Assembly: GCA_905221605.1 (NCBI GenBank) | Contig: CAJNDS010002176.1 | Span: 35,001 to 99,000 of the forward strand | DNA length: 64,000 bases | Source: Symbiodinium natans | Lineage: Eukaryota > Sar > Dinophyceae > Suessiales > Symbiodiniaceae | Direction of reading: 5' to 3' | Shown here: one piece after another, positions 20,418 to 29,493 of the stretch | How the letters are laid out: each line of letters opens with the position of its first letter | Position numbering within the stretch: the stretch's first letter is position 1 | The notes under the pieces: model-generated | What the model was told of the DNA's origin: nothing | Seen by the model: only the letters and a program-made list of their open reading frames with translations | Database searches by the model: none | Program-made: the position numbers and the translations under genes

Positions 20418-20483
20418 CTTGAAATCCTTGCTGTTATGTTCAAGACAGCGAACCTGATATCTAGCTGGACCAATCCCTTCCAG
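20418..20483 (+). CDS. candidate exon
   Basis: Acceptor CGGGCCCAG, GT donor (TTCCAG|GTTGCA). 22 codons, 0 in and 0 out, in phase with 20219: LEILAVMFKTANLISSWTNP, then FQ. Confidence 0.7.
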
Positions 20484-20823
20484 GTTGCAGATTCCGGGTC
20501 GTGTCGTAGGATGGCGGGGTGAGGGTCTTGTTGAGTTCGGGCTTAACTTTGGAGACTTTTTTGTGAGACACCTTCTTCGACTAGGTGCGGGTCCAAGGCT
20601 TAAATCGTTATGGTCCCTCAGCTGCGGACGAGGAAATCACCAGCCCCCAGTCCTTGCTTCATCTCTTCCCCTTGGTTTCTGAGTCCTCGACGAGGGGAAC
20701 GCGTGTCCCAGATGTGCGATGCCCCAATCGCTCGCGACAACGTCTCCTGAGGTTGCTAGCTCCTGAGCCCCCTGGGTAGCCTAGTGACCTTGTGGTGCCC
20801 TTGTTACTCTTCTGGGGGTCTAG

Positions 20824-20942
20824 GTGCCAAACAAGGGTACCCTTATCGTACTCTTGGTCTCTGTTCCTGGGCTACCAGCAGACACACTGAAGGTGATCAA
20901 CTACACCAACCAGAACGAGCTTCCGGGCTTGTTCTCGGATCA
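20824..20942 (+). CDS. candidate exon with hydrophobic stretch
   Basis: Acceptor CTTCTGGGGGTCTAG. Reads VPNKGTLIVLLVSVPGLPAD, then TLKVINYTNQNELPG. A GT donor after CTGAAG (20891) would give a shorter exon. LIVLLVSV may be membrane-embedded. Confidence 0.58.
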
Positions 20943-21096
20943 AGGGCTTCGGGGGTGTAGAATGTGTGAAGCTTTGGGGGTGACTCAGGCCCGGTTTTGG
21001 GTGGTTTTGAAGTCGGTTTCGATTTGAGACCGGGCCTCCCGACCTGTATGGCAGCCAAGGGAAGTAGGGTGCAGCCGTTCATTACTGTTTTTTTTT

Positions 21097-21115
21097 TTTT
21101 TTTCGATTTCTGCTG
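21097..21115. repeat. poly-T run followed by CATA microsatellite (21162-21290)
   Basis: T-run of about 18, then ACATAC-type tetranucleotide repeats up to about 21290. Confidence 0.85.
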
Positions 21116-21326
21116 TTGGCGAGCGCGTAGTCGTTTCCTTGTAGATATTGGCGAGAGTGTATACATACATACATACGGACATACATACATACAGACACAC
21201 ATACATTACAAACATACATACATACACACATACATTACAAGCAAACAAACATACATACATACATACAGTCTTTATACACATGACATGTATATATACATAT
21301 GCATGTGTGTGTTGGGCGTCCGTTTG

Positions 21327-21435
21327 ATGTACCGGCCCTACTTCATGTCACGGGATGCCAAGGAGCTTCACCGGCAAGCTGCTGCTGGCGATGAGCGCCC
21401 GGGAGCGCATTTTGGGGACCCTTCAGCCCTCAGCC
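21327..21435 (+). CDS. possible exon
   Basis: Open frame reading MYRPYFMSRDAKELHRQAAA. The acceptor is not clear. It runs directly into the family B element at 21436. Confidence 0.4.
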
Positions 21436-21554
21436 TTGGGATGTCCCCCCCTTAAAGCTAGCCGTCCCCTTCATGGGGATTATACTCGTACTACAATCCC
21501 TACTAGGCGCTGTTAGCCCTACTAGGCGCTGTTAGCATACGGGGAGCATCTCAA
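21436..21554. mobile_element. family B inverted-repeat element
   Basis: Left end TTGGGATGTCCCCCCCTTA, right end GGGGAGCATCTCAA. The flanks share CCTCA, a weak target duplication. Internally the CCCTACTAGGCGCTGTTAG block is repeated twice in tandem. Confidence 0.6.
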
Positions 21555-21669
21555 CCTCAAGGCCCCAAGTCTGAACAAATAAGCTGCTGGTGGCCACGAA
21601 AAGGAAATGCAGACGCGGTACACGGCGAATGCGACAGCACGACACGAGATGCGTACTGACGTCTCCTAT

Positions 21670-21728
21670 CTAGGGTTTAGGGTTTAGGGTTTGGGGTTTA
21701 GCGTTTAGGGTTTAGGGTTTAGGGTTTC
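21670..21728 (+). repeat. telomere-type array, TTTAGGG strand
   Basis: Eight units with a few substitutions. Confidence 0.9.
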
Positions 21729-21742
21729 GGGCCATGTCGATT

Positions 21743-22196
21743 TCTCCCTTTCTCGCTTTCTCGCTTTCTCGCTTTCTCTCGTTCTCTCGTTCTCTCTTTC
21801 TCTCTCTCTCTCTCTTTCTCTCTTTTTCTCTCTTTCTCTCTTTCTCTCTTTCTCTCTTTCTCTCTTTCTCTCTTTCTCTCTTTCTCTCTTTCTCTCTTTC
21901 TCTCTTTCTCTCTTTCTCTCTTTCTCTCTTTCTCTCTTCTCTCTCTTCTCTCTTTCTCTCTTTCTCTCTTTCTCTCTTTCTCTCTTTCTCTCTTTCTCTC
22001 TTTCTCTCTTTCTCTCTTTCTCTCTTTCTCTTTTTCTCTCTTTCTCTCTTTCTCTCTTTCTCTCTTTCTCTCTTTCTCTCTTTCTCTCTTTCTCTCTTTC
22101 TCTCTTTCTCTCTTTCTCTCTTTCTCTCTTTCTCTCTTTCTCTCTTTCTCTCTTTCTCTCTTTCTCTTTTTGCGTTTCTCTTTCTCTTTCCCCTTT
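21743..22196 (+). repeat. CTTTCTCT microsatellite (450 bp)
   Basis: Nearly perfect TTTCTCTC octamers. Produces 190-codon Ser/Leu/Phe or Lys/Arg/Glu frames on either strand, which I do not count as genes. Confidence 0.97.
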
Positions 22197-22295
22197 TTTC
22201 CATCAAAACGATGACAATTACGAAGATTGCGCGCACCACCTGCGTGGCTGTCAGCACTTTTTTTGAATGCGCCAATCAGTATGAAGCATCCCAAC

Positions 22296-22372
22296 CCTAA
22301 ACCCCAAACCCTAAACCCTAAAACCTAAACCCTAAACCCTAAATCCTAAACCCTAAACCCTAAACCCTCGAC
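22296..22372 (-). repeat. telomere-type array, CCCTAAA strand
   Basis: Directly abuts the acceptor of the exon at 22375. Confidence 0.92.
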
Positions 22373-22374
22373 AG

Positions 22375-22403
22375 CTGCGAAGACAGCGCAGGCGGCCGAT
22401 GGG
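22375..22403 (+). CDS. candidate exon
   Basis: Acceptor CCCTCGACAG, GT donor (GATGGG|GTAACC). Reads AKTAQAADG after taking 1 base. The same frame continues open to 22500 (VTSRMDACNPQISK), so it could be longer. Confidence 0.45.
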
Positions 22404-22549
22404 GTAACCTCGAGGATGGACGCCTGCAACCCCCAAATCTCAAAACGGGAACCTTCTTCGGGAACACGTAAACCTCATGAACCCTCAAGACTACTGTAAC
22501 CCCTAGAAGTACTCCTGGGCCTACCGAAGACGAGTTCAGCTACCCTCCA

Positions 22550-23005
22550 ACCAAGCCGTAAACCCTAAACATTCCCAAGCACGCAACGCTGAAAAGCACA
22601 GAAAACCCCGTAAAAAACCTTCAAACACTGCTTCAAAACCCCTTAAAACCACCTTCCCTAAAACACCCTTAAAAATCCCTAACAAACCGTCAAAAACCAC
22701 TCCTTAGACCCCTCAAAAACCCTTCAAAACCCTCGAAGAAGCCGCCAAACAGAAACACCTCAAACAACCATCTTGAAGGCATGTCAAGACCCCCTTAGAG
22801 ACCCTTTGCAAAGCCCTTAGTAGTATCCCTCATCAACAACACGTCAAAAAACCCACCTTCAAGACCCCTTGCAAAACCCTTTGAAGAACACCTGAAAAAA
22901 AGCCCTGAAGACCCCTTCAAAAGCCTTCGAAAGCCTCTAACAACCCTGAAAGAAACATGCAAGCCCCTTAAAAACTTATAACAAAAACCCATGAAAACTG
23001 CTCGG
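22550..23005. repeat. low-complexity AAACCC-rich spacer
   Basis: Loose CAAAACCCTT-like words without regular period. No gene seen, although the minus strand has open frames. Confidence 0.6.
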
Positions 23006-23070
23006 GCCCCTAAGCCCCAGGCACTGCCACGCTGATGGTCATCTTCGGGCTTCCGTTTCTGGGGTCGCAG

Positions 23071-23115
23071 TGGGAACTTAACAACCGCCTTGTTCACAAA
23101 TGGAGGAAGCCCCAA
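23071..23115 (+). CDS. candidate exon
   Basis: Strong acceptor (TTCTGGGGTCGCAG), GA donor (CCCCAA|GATGTA). Reads WELNNRLVHKWRKPQ, 15 codons, 0 in and 0 out. Confidence 0.6.
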
Positions 23116-23348
23116 GATGTAGGTTCTTTCTAGGGTGATTCTCTGGGAGTTTCTGGTTGGGACTCTGAGGTTCCAGGCTCAGAGCCTTGGCTTTCGGGAA
23201 GCTGGGATCCCGTAGCAGGTATGCGCCGTAAACCCGAAGCTAGCCACGGAGCAGCTCTCAGCAGCCCCAGCATGCTTCCCCACACCCAAAACCCAAAACC
23301 CTAGGCCCTGAACTCTAAACCCCAAGACCAATGACCTGCTGGCTCCAG

Positions 23349-23390
23349 GCTTTTCTCCTCCAACTTGAAGCACATGGTTTCTCGGCCGCG
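23349..23390 (+). CDS. candidate exon
   Basis: Acceptor TGCTGGCTCCAG, GA donor. Reads AFLLQLEAHGFSAA. The next codons are Glu and a stop, so it could be a terminal exon instead. Confidence 0.5.
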
Positions 23391-23430
23391 GAGTAAGACT
23401 CATCCTGTTACGACGGCCACTTAGTACTCC

Positions 23431-23496
23431 TCCTGCTCCTGCTACTGCTGTTTCGACTCCTGCTGCTGCTGCCGCTACGACGACGACGACTACTAC

Positions 23497-23540
<44 letters not shown>

Positions 23541-23581
23541 TGCTCCTGCTACTGCTACTGCTACTGCTGCTGCTGCTGCTG

Positions 23582-23627
<46 letters not shown>
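23431..23627 (+). repeat. CTG/CTA/CTC trinucleotide array
   Basis: Mixed CTG, CTC, CGA and CTA triplets: CTG at 23501-23580, CTA at 23581-23627. Confidence 0.95.
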
Positions 23628-23677
23628 ACTATAAACACAATGATGTTTCAAGCTTGACTGCAGTTGCTGGCTTCCAG

Positions 23678-23752
23678 TACGAGAAATTACCGTCTCAGTC
23701 TGACCGGGAACCTCAGCCGCCTGAGATTTCAGCTCCGCGTGCGAGGGCCTTC
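23678..23752 (+). CDS. candidate exon
   Basis: Acceptor GTTGCTGGCTTCCAG. Reads YEKLPSQSDREPQPPEISAP, then RARAF. GC donor near 23750. Confidence 0.5.
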
Positions 23753-23771
23753 GGCGTTACTTGTCGTCCTC

Positions 23772-23804
23772 TGTGTGTGTGTGTGTGTGTGTGTGTCTGT
23801 GTGT
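23772..23804 (+). repeat. GT microsatellite next to a 3' splice site
   Basis: (GT)n followed by GTTTTCAG, so it occupies the place of the pyrimidine tract of the exon at 23811. Confidence 0.9.
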
Positions 23805-23810
23805 TTTCAG

Positions 23811-23856
23811 ATAAGATGCGAGCCAAGCAAGCGGCACATAAACTTCACATTCAAAG
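23811..23856 (+). CDS. candidate exon
   Basis: Acceptor TGTGTTTTCAG, GT donor (CAAAG|GTATTC). Reads DKMRAKQAAHKLHIQR with 2 nt in and 2 out. Confidence 0.6.
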
Positions 23857-23989
23857 GTATTCGGCCATGGCATTTGCGACGCCAGTGCAACGGGCTTCTA
23901 CTTGAACTCTGGCACGGAGGACCCATTATGCAGACTAAAGGGGGGGAGCACACCCGCCCCCATCCACATCGCCCCCCCCCCACACACAG

Positions 23990-24176
23990 ACAGTCGGACA
24001 GACAGACCGACAGACACACAGACACACAGACAGAGAGGGAGACAGAAAGACAGAGACAGCCGGAGACAGATAGACAGACAGACCGAGACAGACAGAGACA
24101 TGCAGACAGAGACAGGCAGACAGAGACAGACAGAAACCGACACAGAGACGGGCAGAGAGAGAGAGAGAGAGAGACC
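23990..24176 (+). repeat. CAGA/GACA-rich microsatellite
   Basis: ACAG, CAGA and GA runs giving Asp/Arg/Gln or Ser/Val/Cys/Leu frames. Confidence 0.9.
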
Positions 24177-24189
24177 GTGAGACGCAGAG

Positions 24190-24253
24190 GAGAAGCCGGA
24201 CCTTAAGCCGGTGGTCTCCTGGGCAGACATCACTGTCACTGACTGGACAACGC
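24190..24253 (+). CDS. candidate exon
   Basis: Acceptor GACGCAGAG, GC donor (GCCGG|GCAAGT). Contains EKPDLKPVVSWADITVTDWT, then TP. Confidence 0.5.
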
Positions 24254-24610
24254 CGGGCAAGTCGGTGTCCTAGAGCATGTTGTTCCTTCGCGTGCTGTGG
24301 GAAGTTGAGGGATGTTTCGTAAAGTACTGCAGGCATGTGACCCAGGCGCAGGATCTATGAATCTAGGCTGGTTTGGGCTCGGGTGAATGTGAGGTGGAGT
24401 GAGTTTTGGCGCGAACCTTCAGACCCTTCAAGTGTCGTCGCCTTGTCAGGAAGTAGCAGAGTGTGAAATTTGTTCGTAGAATGCCAGGTGCTCATGTGTC
24501 GCCAATGTTTGGCATGTCGTTCTTGGATTGTACCATGTTATACCAGTGGGTACCACACATTGTTGTGCCCCCTCGAGGTTGGGGCGGCTTCTCGCTTGTC
24601 TTACTGGCAG

Positions 24611-24795
24611 GAAGCTAACAAACTTCTTAGGTTCTTGCAAGTTCTGATTCTTGAGCCGATTTCGTAGATTCCGAAACTCCGCAAAGGCTCATCGACTGTG
24701 GGTTCATTCCGCGCTCCTACCAGGCAGACATGTGGCTGCTGCATACAGGGATCAGGGCCGCTCAGGCTTTGGGAGCTTTGTTGAGTTTCGGCCAA
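24611..24795 (+). CDS. candidate exon region, two frames
   Basis: Strong acceptor (TGTCTTACTGGCAG). Starts EANKLLRFLQVLILEP. From about 24656 a second frame takes over: DFVDSETPQRLIDCGF, then IPRSYQADMWLLHTG and IRAAQALGALLSF. Either a very short intron lies between them or one copy carries a frameshift. Confidence 0.5.
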
Positions 24796-24935
24796 CCAAC
24801 TGTATTTGACCCATCAACTGATTAGCCCACTTAACGGGAGCCGGGGTCAGGGCTCTTGCAAGCATCCTGTGCCCGAAACTGAAACTCCCGAAGCGCCTTC
24901 TCGCCGGTGATTTCTTGCACTCACCTGCACTTCAG

Positions 24936-25066
24936 ACGGTCTCGCGAGATTTTCGAGCAGTTGAAGCCAGCCCTCCTGCGTCAGGGCTTCTGGCCCAACG
25001 TGGTGCAGTTCTGCTTCTTCAGCGTGTTTCAAAACACCGGGACCACCGTGCAACTCACGCTCCAAG
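24936..25066 (+). CDS. candidate exon, aromatic/hydrophobic
   Basis: Acceptor TCACCTGCACTTCAG, GC donor (CTCCAAG|GCCTCA). 43 codons: RSREIFEQLKPALLRQGFWP, then NVVQFCFFSVFQNTG. The same frame stays open to 25323 with another hydrophobic run (AYEHCCVYCVLFTLL), so the exon may be longer. Confidence 0.6.
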
Positions 25067-25342
25067 GCCTCAGTGGGACGTTCTTGGCCCCTTGCCGAGT
25101 TACAGGGAAGTTTAGGGTGGGCACTGGGCCGACATGGATCACATGGGCCTACGAGCATTGCTGTGTCTATTGTGTTCTATTCACCCTTCTGTCCCCCGGA
25201 TCCTTTCTACGCTGTGCGCCCTTTCGTCCAAGCTCTGGGCTCCATAACATCCTCCGCCAAGTCCCAAGGCGACGATTAATGTCTTCCTCCTCTACGAGCT
25301 TTATCCACATGGTGGCGCCATGACGGACCGTGAAACTGGGAA

Positions 25343-25470
25343 AATGAGAAGACTTGGGCAGACTCTGCAAGAATCCGGCTACTGGCGCATGCATAGCCTT
25401 CGAAAGCTTACCCCGGAACCTTCAAGCAACAAGAGCATCAACACGTCGTTGGCATCATGCATGCTTTGAT
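25343..25470 (+). CDS. possible exon or small ORF
   Basis: ATG-initiated frame MRRLGQTLQESGYWRMHSLR, then KLTPEPSSNKS, with a stop after 42 codons. No clear acceptor. Confidence 0.3.
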
Positions 25471-25888
25471 GGAATTCTCACTTCTCACAGGCACTTGATT
25501 GAATTGATTGATGTTGCCTGATTGCGCAATTCAAAGAGGGGCTGGACTAGAGATGTCCTGGCAACGCGGCAACGCAATTGGTTACTCTCCTCCCACCCCA
25601 GTAGACCCTAAACCTTCGGGATTTCAGTACCCCTAGTATAATCCCGATTAGGGACTGTGAGAAAAAAGGGGGAACACCCCAACCGAATTAAACCCTAAGA
25701 CGCAGCCGACGTATCTTCGACCCCCCCCCCCCACCGGAACCTAAACTTCGCCAGGAGTGTGCGGGTGACCGCCTTGCCAGCGGCGCATGTGAGAAGGGGG
25801 ACATGATGTATCTGGACACTGCTCGAGGTTTAGGGTTTTAGGGATTAGACGAAGGGTTTAGGGCTTAGGGTTAGTAATTTCTGGGCAG

Positions 25889-25957
25889 GAAGAAGTCCAG
25901 CTTGGTGGAGTTTGTTTCTGACCCACCACGGGCCTGGTTCTTTCAGAGAGTTTCCGG
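25889..25957 (+). CDS. candidate exon
   Basis: Acceptor AATTTCTGGGCAG, GT donor (TCCGG|GTATCT). Reads KKSSLVEFVSDPPRAWFFQR, then VSG. Confidence 0.45.
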
Positions 25958-26023
25958 GTATCTTGATGGCACAAGGCCTACTAGATGTTCGCGCCGGGAT
26001 GGTGGGATGGTGGGAGGGAAGAG

Positions 26024-26155
26024 GCGAAGCTCAAGTTTCTTTCGCGGGAGCCATGGAAGGATCCGAACTTCATTCCGGCTGTGGCATGGGCGGATGGAAT
26101 CGGCTTCGCATTGCTGTGGCTGATCAGTGCCCTGCATGGAGAGTCGGGGGGGGAG
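26024..26155 (+). CDS. candidate exon with a membrane-like segment
   Basis: Acceptor GGAAGAG (weak), GT donor (GGGGAG|GTAGGG). Contains AKLKFLSREPWKDPNFIPAV, then AWADGIGFALLWLISAL. GFALLWLISAL is strongly hydrophobic. Spacing from 25957 is only 66 bp and the phases do not fit, so one edge is wrong. Confidence 0.48.
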
Positions 26156-26403
26156 GTAGGGGGCTTTGCCCAGATTGTATTCAGAGCTGAATGCAGACAT
26201 CCGTGCAAACTGCATCACGGTCTCAAATTTTGCCGGCGCGAGTCGCGCCAAGTGAATACTTCCACGGACCCCAAACCCCGCCCCTTCCCGATGCAGCTGT
26301 AGTTGCGACAGTGGGGCGAGGTACGGCGCCCAAGAACATGGTGATGTTCTGCCTTTCCTATCACTGGCTGTTCATGTGCACCTTCATGGACACGATGCTG
26401 CAG

Positions 26404-26654
26404 AGTTGGGTCTTGAGTGGGTCTTCGGGTTTGGCAGTCAAGAGCCTCAGGATAGGATCTTGTTCATCGGTGCGCCAGGCCCGGACCTCTTGCTCCCTGG
26501 CATGCGCATGCCACAGCAATTTGAGCAAGCAGCTGCCGAGGATCCGAAAGCAAACCTGGCCGTTGAATCTGTCACCGGGAGTCTGCCAATGGGCTTCCTG
26601 GACCGAGATGCCTTTGCAAGCCCTGTGTCCGGATCGTGTCCGCCATGCCTGTGA
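26404..26654 (+). CDS. candidate exon, possibly terminal
   Basis: Acceptor CACGATGCTGCAG, then 83 open codons to TGA (26652-26654): LGLEWVFGFGSQEPQDRILF, then IGAPGPDLLLPGMRMPQQFE. No recognised family. The frame is also open upstream. Confidence 0.5.
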
Positions 26655-26728
26655 GAAGGATCAGTAGTGAGAGTCGGGCAGGACCTGCCCCATTACGAGC
26701 GCGTATGTGTCCCAGTGAACTTGTGCAG

Positions 26729-26777
26729 GACCTCTACTGGGACTCCCAGACGAGCCAGTTGCTGCAGTCGAGAACGG
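26729..26777 (+). CDS. candidate exon
   Basis: Acceptor GAACTTGTGCAG and consensus donor (ACGG|GTGAGT). Reads DLYWDSQTSQLLQSRT and leaves 1 nt, which fits 27026. Confidence 0.75.
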
Positions 26778-26791
26778 GTGAGTTGCAAGTC

Positions 26792-27023
26792 TAACCCCAA
26801 ACCCCAAACCCCAAACCCCAAACCCCAAACCCTGAACCCCAAACCCCAAACCCCAAACCCCAAACCCCAAACCCCAAACCCCAAACCCCAAACCCCAAAC
26901 CCCAAACCCCAAACCCTAAACCCCAAACCCTAAACCCTAAGCCCTAAACTCCAAACCCCAAACCCTAAACCCCAAACCCCAAACCCCAAACCCTAAACCC
27001 TAAACCCTAAACCCTAAACCCCA
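26792..27023 (-). repeat. CCCCAAA array filling an intron
   Basis: About 230 bp of CCCCAAA with some CCCTAAA. The intron 26778-27025 is GTGAGTTGCAAGTCTA, then this array, then CCCCAAG as acceptor. Confidence 0.95.
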
Positions 27024-27025
27024 AG

Positions 27026-27066
27026 CTGTGGCTGAGAGGAGGAAGGACTTGACGGCTCTGAATACA
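27026..27066 (+). CDS. candidate exon
   Basis: The acceptor is the end of the repeat array (CCCCAAG). GA donor (AATACA|GATGTC). Takes the base left by 26777 and reads AVAERRKDLTALNT. 0 out. Confidence 0.65.
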
Positions 27067-27104
27067 GATGTCTGACCCTCAAAGCCCTTCGCCACAACCC
27101 AAAG

Positions 27105-27299
27105 CTCACGAAGCTCAGGACCATCATCAACCTCACGTCGATCTTGGGAGGAATTCTAGCCATCCTGGCTACTCTCATTCCCAAGCTGCTTGGGTGCATC
27201 GTTTACATAGCTCAGACAGCGGAGGATCTGACTTTATTCTCCCTATGTATTGTGTACATGGCTTCTACGAACTTCTACGAATGTCCCGTGTCCGTGTGA
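27105..27299 (+). CDS. candidate exon with a membrane-like helix
   Basis: Acceptor CAACCCAAAG. 64 open codons to TGA: LTKLRTIINLTSILGGILAI, then LATLIPKLLGCIVYIAQTAE. About 30 hydrophobic residues suggest one or two membrane helices. The gap to 27066 is too short for a normal intron. A second frame from the ATG at 27068 is also open. Confidence 0.52.
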   Translation, partial: LTKLRTIINLTSILGGILAILATLIPKLLGCIVYIAQTAEDLTLFSLCIVYMASTNFYECPVSV

Positions 27300-27389
27300 G
27301 ATTTAGAGAAATGCGCCCAAGGGCCACCGGTTGATGCAGCGTCGTTCCTATTGGGGAACAGCTCAGACTTGTGCCATTAAAAGTTTCAG

Positions 27390-27572
27390 CCGGTCGACTC
27401 ACAGAAGCCCCGAGGCGATGCACTCAGCAAGGCCCAAGACGGTCTCAGCTCTGCGCATCCCCTTCTTGTGGCACTGTATACGTTTACCCGACATCAAATC
27501 CGGCTCTTAAGGCCGTTGTTGAACACCCGGAAGCTCACGGAGAACTGCACCATTGCAGCGGAGGGCCTTGAG
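27390..27572 (+). CDS. candidate exon
   Basis: Acceptor TTAAAAGTTTCAG, GT donor (CTTGAG|GTTCCG). 61 codons, 0 in and 0 out: PVDSQKPRGDALSKAQDGLS, then LLVALYTFTRHQIRLLRPL. Confidence 0.7.
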
Positions 27573-27679
27573 GTTCCGAGAGCGGGGAGAAGAGGGAGGG
27601 GGGGGGGGGGGGAGAGAATGGGGCGCCGCTGGGGGGCGCTGGGGGAGGGGGCGGCGGGAGCGGGGGGCTGTTTCTGCAG

Positions 27680-27925
27680 TTTTTGGCGCCCCGGCTGGAG
27701 CGAAGACGCTCACCAATAAAGAGCGTCATTGCAACGAGTGCAACTGCCTCACTTCTCAGTATTGTTGGAGACCGGCGTCCACACACAACCCAACCCAAAC
27801 TGTGCAAGCGTGCGCAGGAAGCCTGGACAGAAGCACTCGACTACTTCTTCGCCACCAGTGCGACATCCAAGAAGTTCCAGGCCCTTGGCTCAGCCGGTGG
27901 AATTGGGCGAAGAGTCAGGGAGTAG
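27680..27925 (+). CDS. candidate terminal exon
   Basis: Strong acceptor (GCTGTTTCTGCAG). 81 codons to TAG (27923-27925), in phase with 27390. Basic start (FLAPRLERRRSPIKSVI), then KRAQEAWTEALDYFFATSAT; ends GGIGRRVRE. The intron between the two exons carries a G-run (27597-27613). A likely gene end. Confidence 0.72.
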   Translation, partial: FLAPRLERRRSPIKSVIATSATASLLSIVGDRRPHTTQPKLCKRAQEAWTEALDYFFATSATSKKFQALGSAGGIGRRVRE

Positions 27926-27986
27926 CCATCCTCAGCTTATTATATTTGGGATGAGCGGGCAGGAATTCATTAATCAACCGGGGGTG

Positions 27987-28013
27987 GGGCGGGGGGGGGG
28001 GGGGGGGGGGGGG
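27987..28013 (+). repeat. poly-G run
   Basis: About 24 Gs, just after the candidate gene end. Confidence 0.9.
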
Positions 28014-28365
28014 CGAGTGGGAAAATCTGCTCCCCGGCAATCAGGCGCTGCTGCTTTTATAGTTCCTTGTAGCTTTCGATTCTGTTGCTAAGAGGATACT
28101 TGTCAGGACAAAGTACCGTCTTCTTAGCCTTATGACCATGGACGGGTCGTAAGGTGGTCCGACAGATAGTGAATCACCTTGAGATGTGATATCCATCGTG
28201 GTTGATGAGGTACAAGTACCAAACGGAAGCACATCAAGCATGACATTGAATGACTGAAGACCCACTTCAGAAAGATTTCACAAGGGTTCAGTGGCTCAGT
28301 TTGTTGGAGAGATGGGCTCAACACCACAGGCCACAGGATGCTTGCCAGAAAGACATGGACTTCAC
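28014..28365. other. no supported gene
   Basis: The minus strand has a 74-codon frame here (QSFNVMLDVLPFGTCTSSTT), but it lacks splice context and is Ser/Thr-heavy. Confidence 0.35.
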
Positions 28366-28491
28366 CCTAAACCCTAAACCCTAAACCCTAAACCCTAAAC
28401 CCTAAACCCTAAACCCTAAACCCTAAACCCTAAACCCTAAACCCTAAACCCTAAACCCTAAACCCTAAACCCTAAACCCTAAACCCTAAAG
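28366..28491 (-). repeat. telomere-type array, CCCTAAA strand, perfect
   Basis: About 17 perfect units followed by a junction AAAGGTTTAATG. Confidence 0.97.
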
Positions 28492-28610
28492 GTTTAATGT
28501 GTGTGTATGCAGGTATCAGGTCACCAGGGTGGGGGCTCTCTGGGAAAATTCTGGGCCTTCTTCTCCCTCAAGCTACCTCTACTTGTTCCTTTTTTGCCTT
28601 CTTTTGTCAG

Positions 28611-28660
28611 CGATCGCGTGGCTATCGCGTGATCGCTAGTCGCGGCTGTATCGCAGGCTA
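28611..28660 (+). CDS. possible exon
   Basis: Very strong acceptor (TTGCCTTCTTTTGTCAG). Reads RSRGYRVIASRGCIAGYI. The segment is internally repetitive (GATCGC motifs). Confidence 0.4.
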
Positions 28661-28729
28661 TATTTCGGAATATTTTTAAAGAGGTACTCAAGCACAGGGG
28701 TAACCGCAACAATGTGATTAAACTCCCAG

Positions 28730-28756
28730 GTATCCAAAACCATCCGCAACCGGAAG
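28730..28756 (+). CDS. candidate micro-exon
   Basis: Acceptor TAAACTCCCAG, GT donor (CGGAAG|GTGAAG). Reads VSKTIRNRK, 9 codons, 0 in and 0 out. Confidence 0.5.
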
Positions 28757-28817
28757 GTGAAGAGCAAACCTGCGCTTGATCCATGTTTCTGATTCGGCGG
28801 AAGGTGCTACAGTCCAC

Positions 28818-28924
28818 CTGGTTCTTAGTAGGGAATGAGGGAAGGAGGGAAGGGGGGTCCTATAGATACCCTTTACGGGACTCTAGTAGGGCCCGAAGTC
28901 CCCCATCCCCCGACAAAGAGCCAG
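28818..28924. mobile_element. family A element (introner candidate)
   Basis: Left end CTGGTTCTTAGTAGGGAATG is intact; the right end (CAAAGAGCCAG) is partly decayed. GT and AG lie at the same places as in the other copies (CTG|GTTCTTAG, GCCAG|). Confidence 0.6.
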
Positions 28925-29020
28925 CCAGAAGATGTTTCCAGGTGGCTTCGCGCATGGAAGCCATCAAGAGTGCTTTCGACCGGGTGGAGGCGACTGCACT
29001 CTTGCTGAGCCATGTGCTGG
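28925..29020 (+). CDS. candidate exon
   Basis: Starts at the acceptor provided by the family A element. Reads RCFQVASRMEAIKSAFDRVE, then ATALL. Two other frames are also open, so the frame is by composition only. Confidence 0.42.
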
Positions 29021-29044
29021 TTTGTGCGGAACTTCTGCATCCCA

Positions 29045-29133
29045 GGCAAACCCTAAACCCGACACCCTACACCCTAAACCCTAAACCCCAAACCCCAAAC
29101 CCCAAACCCCAAACCCTAAACCCTAAACCCATT
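29045..29133 (-). repeat. CCCTAAA/CCCCAAA-strand array
   Basis: About 12 units. Begins CCCTAAACCCGACACCCTAC. Confidence 0.92.
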
Positions 29134-29290
29134 TTCCGGAAGCATTGTAAAACCTTCCCCAAAACCACACTTTTTCAAGACTGTGCTGACCACAAGTGTT
29201 TTATAGTTTATACTTAGTAACAATAATCAGTATTCTTATTCTCATTTTTAGTATTATTCAGTATTAGTTCTATTTAGCCGGGGGAACCAG

Positions 29291-29353
29291 TGAGCTCTCG
29301 ACAGGAGAGCTTGGGCGGCGCATGGTTCGAGCACTTCGACATCGGCACCAAAG
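29291..29353 (+). CDS. candidate exon
   Basis: Acceptor GGGGAACCAG, GC donor (ACCAAAG|GCAGCC). Reads SSRQESLGGAWFEHFDIGTK. 2 nt in, 1 out. Confidence 0.6.
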
Positions 29354-29389
29354 GCAGCCCCGGAATTCTTTGCGGGGGCTTCTTTTGGG

Positions 29390-29437
29390 GGTTTAGGGTT
29401 TAGGGTTTAGGGTTTAGGGTTTAGGGTTTGGGGGTTA
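29390..29437 (+). repeat. telomere-type array, TTTAGGG strand
   Basis: Six units, 37 bp after the exon ending at 29353. Confidence 0.95.
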
Positions 29438-29493
29438 GGGGAGTGAGAGGGCCCGGTGGGGGAATTACCTCTTCTTCTTTTTCCCCTCCCTAG

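Noticed and set aside
21712-22300. Three frames of about 190 codons on both strands
   Set aside because: All are translations of the TTTCTCTC array; they exist only because the repeat has no stops.
25600-25690. Another family B copy
   Set aside because: TAGTATAATCCCGATTAGGGACTG and GGGGGAACACCCCAA resemble parts of it, but the ends are not inverted clearly enough to draw borders.
28041-28327. Minus-strand frames that look faintly like a retroelement polyprotein
   Set aside because: Two short frames in different registers, no reverse transcriptase or other motif. Not enough to call a retrotransposon.
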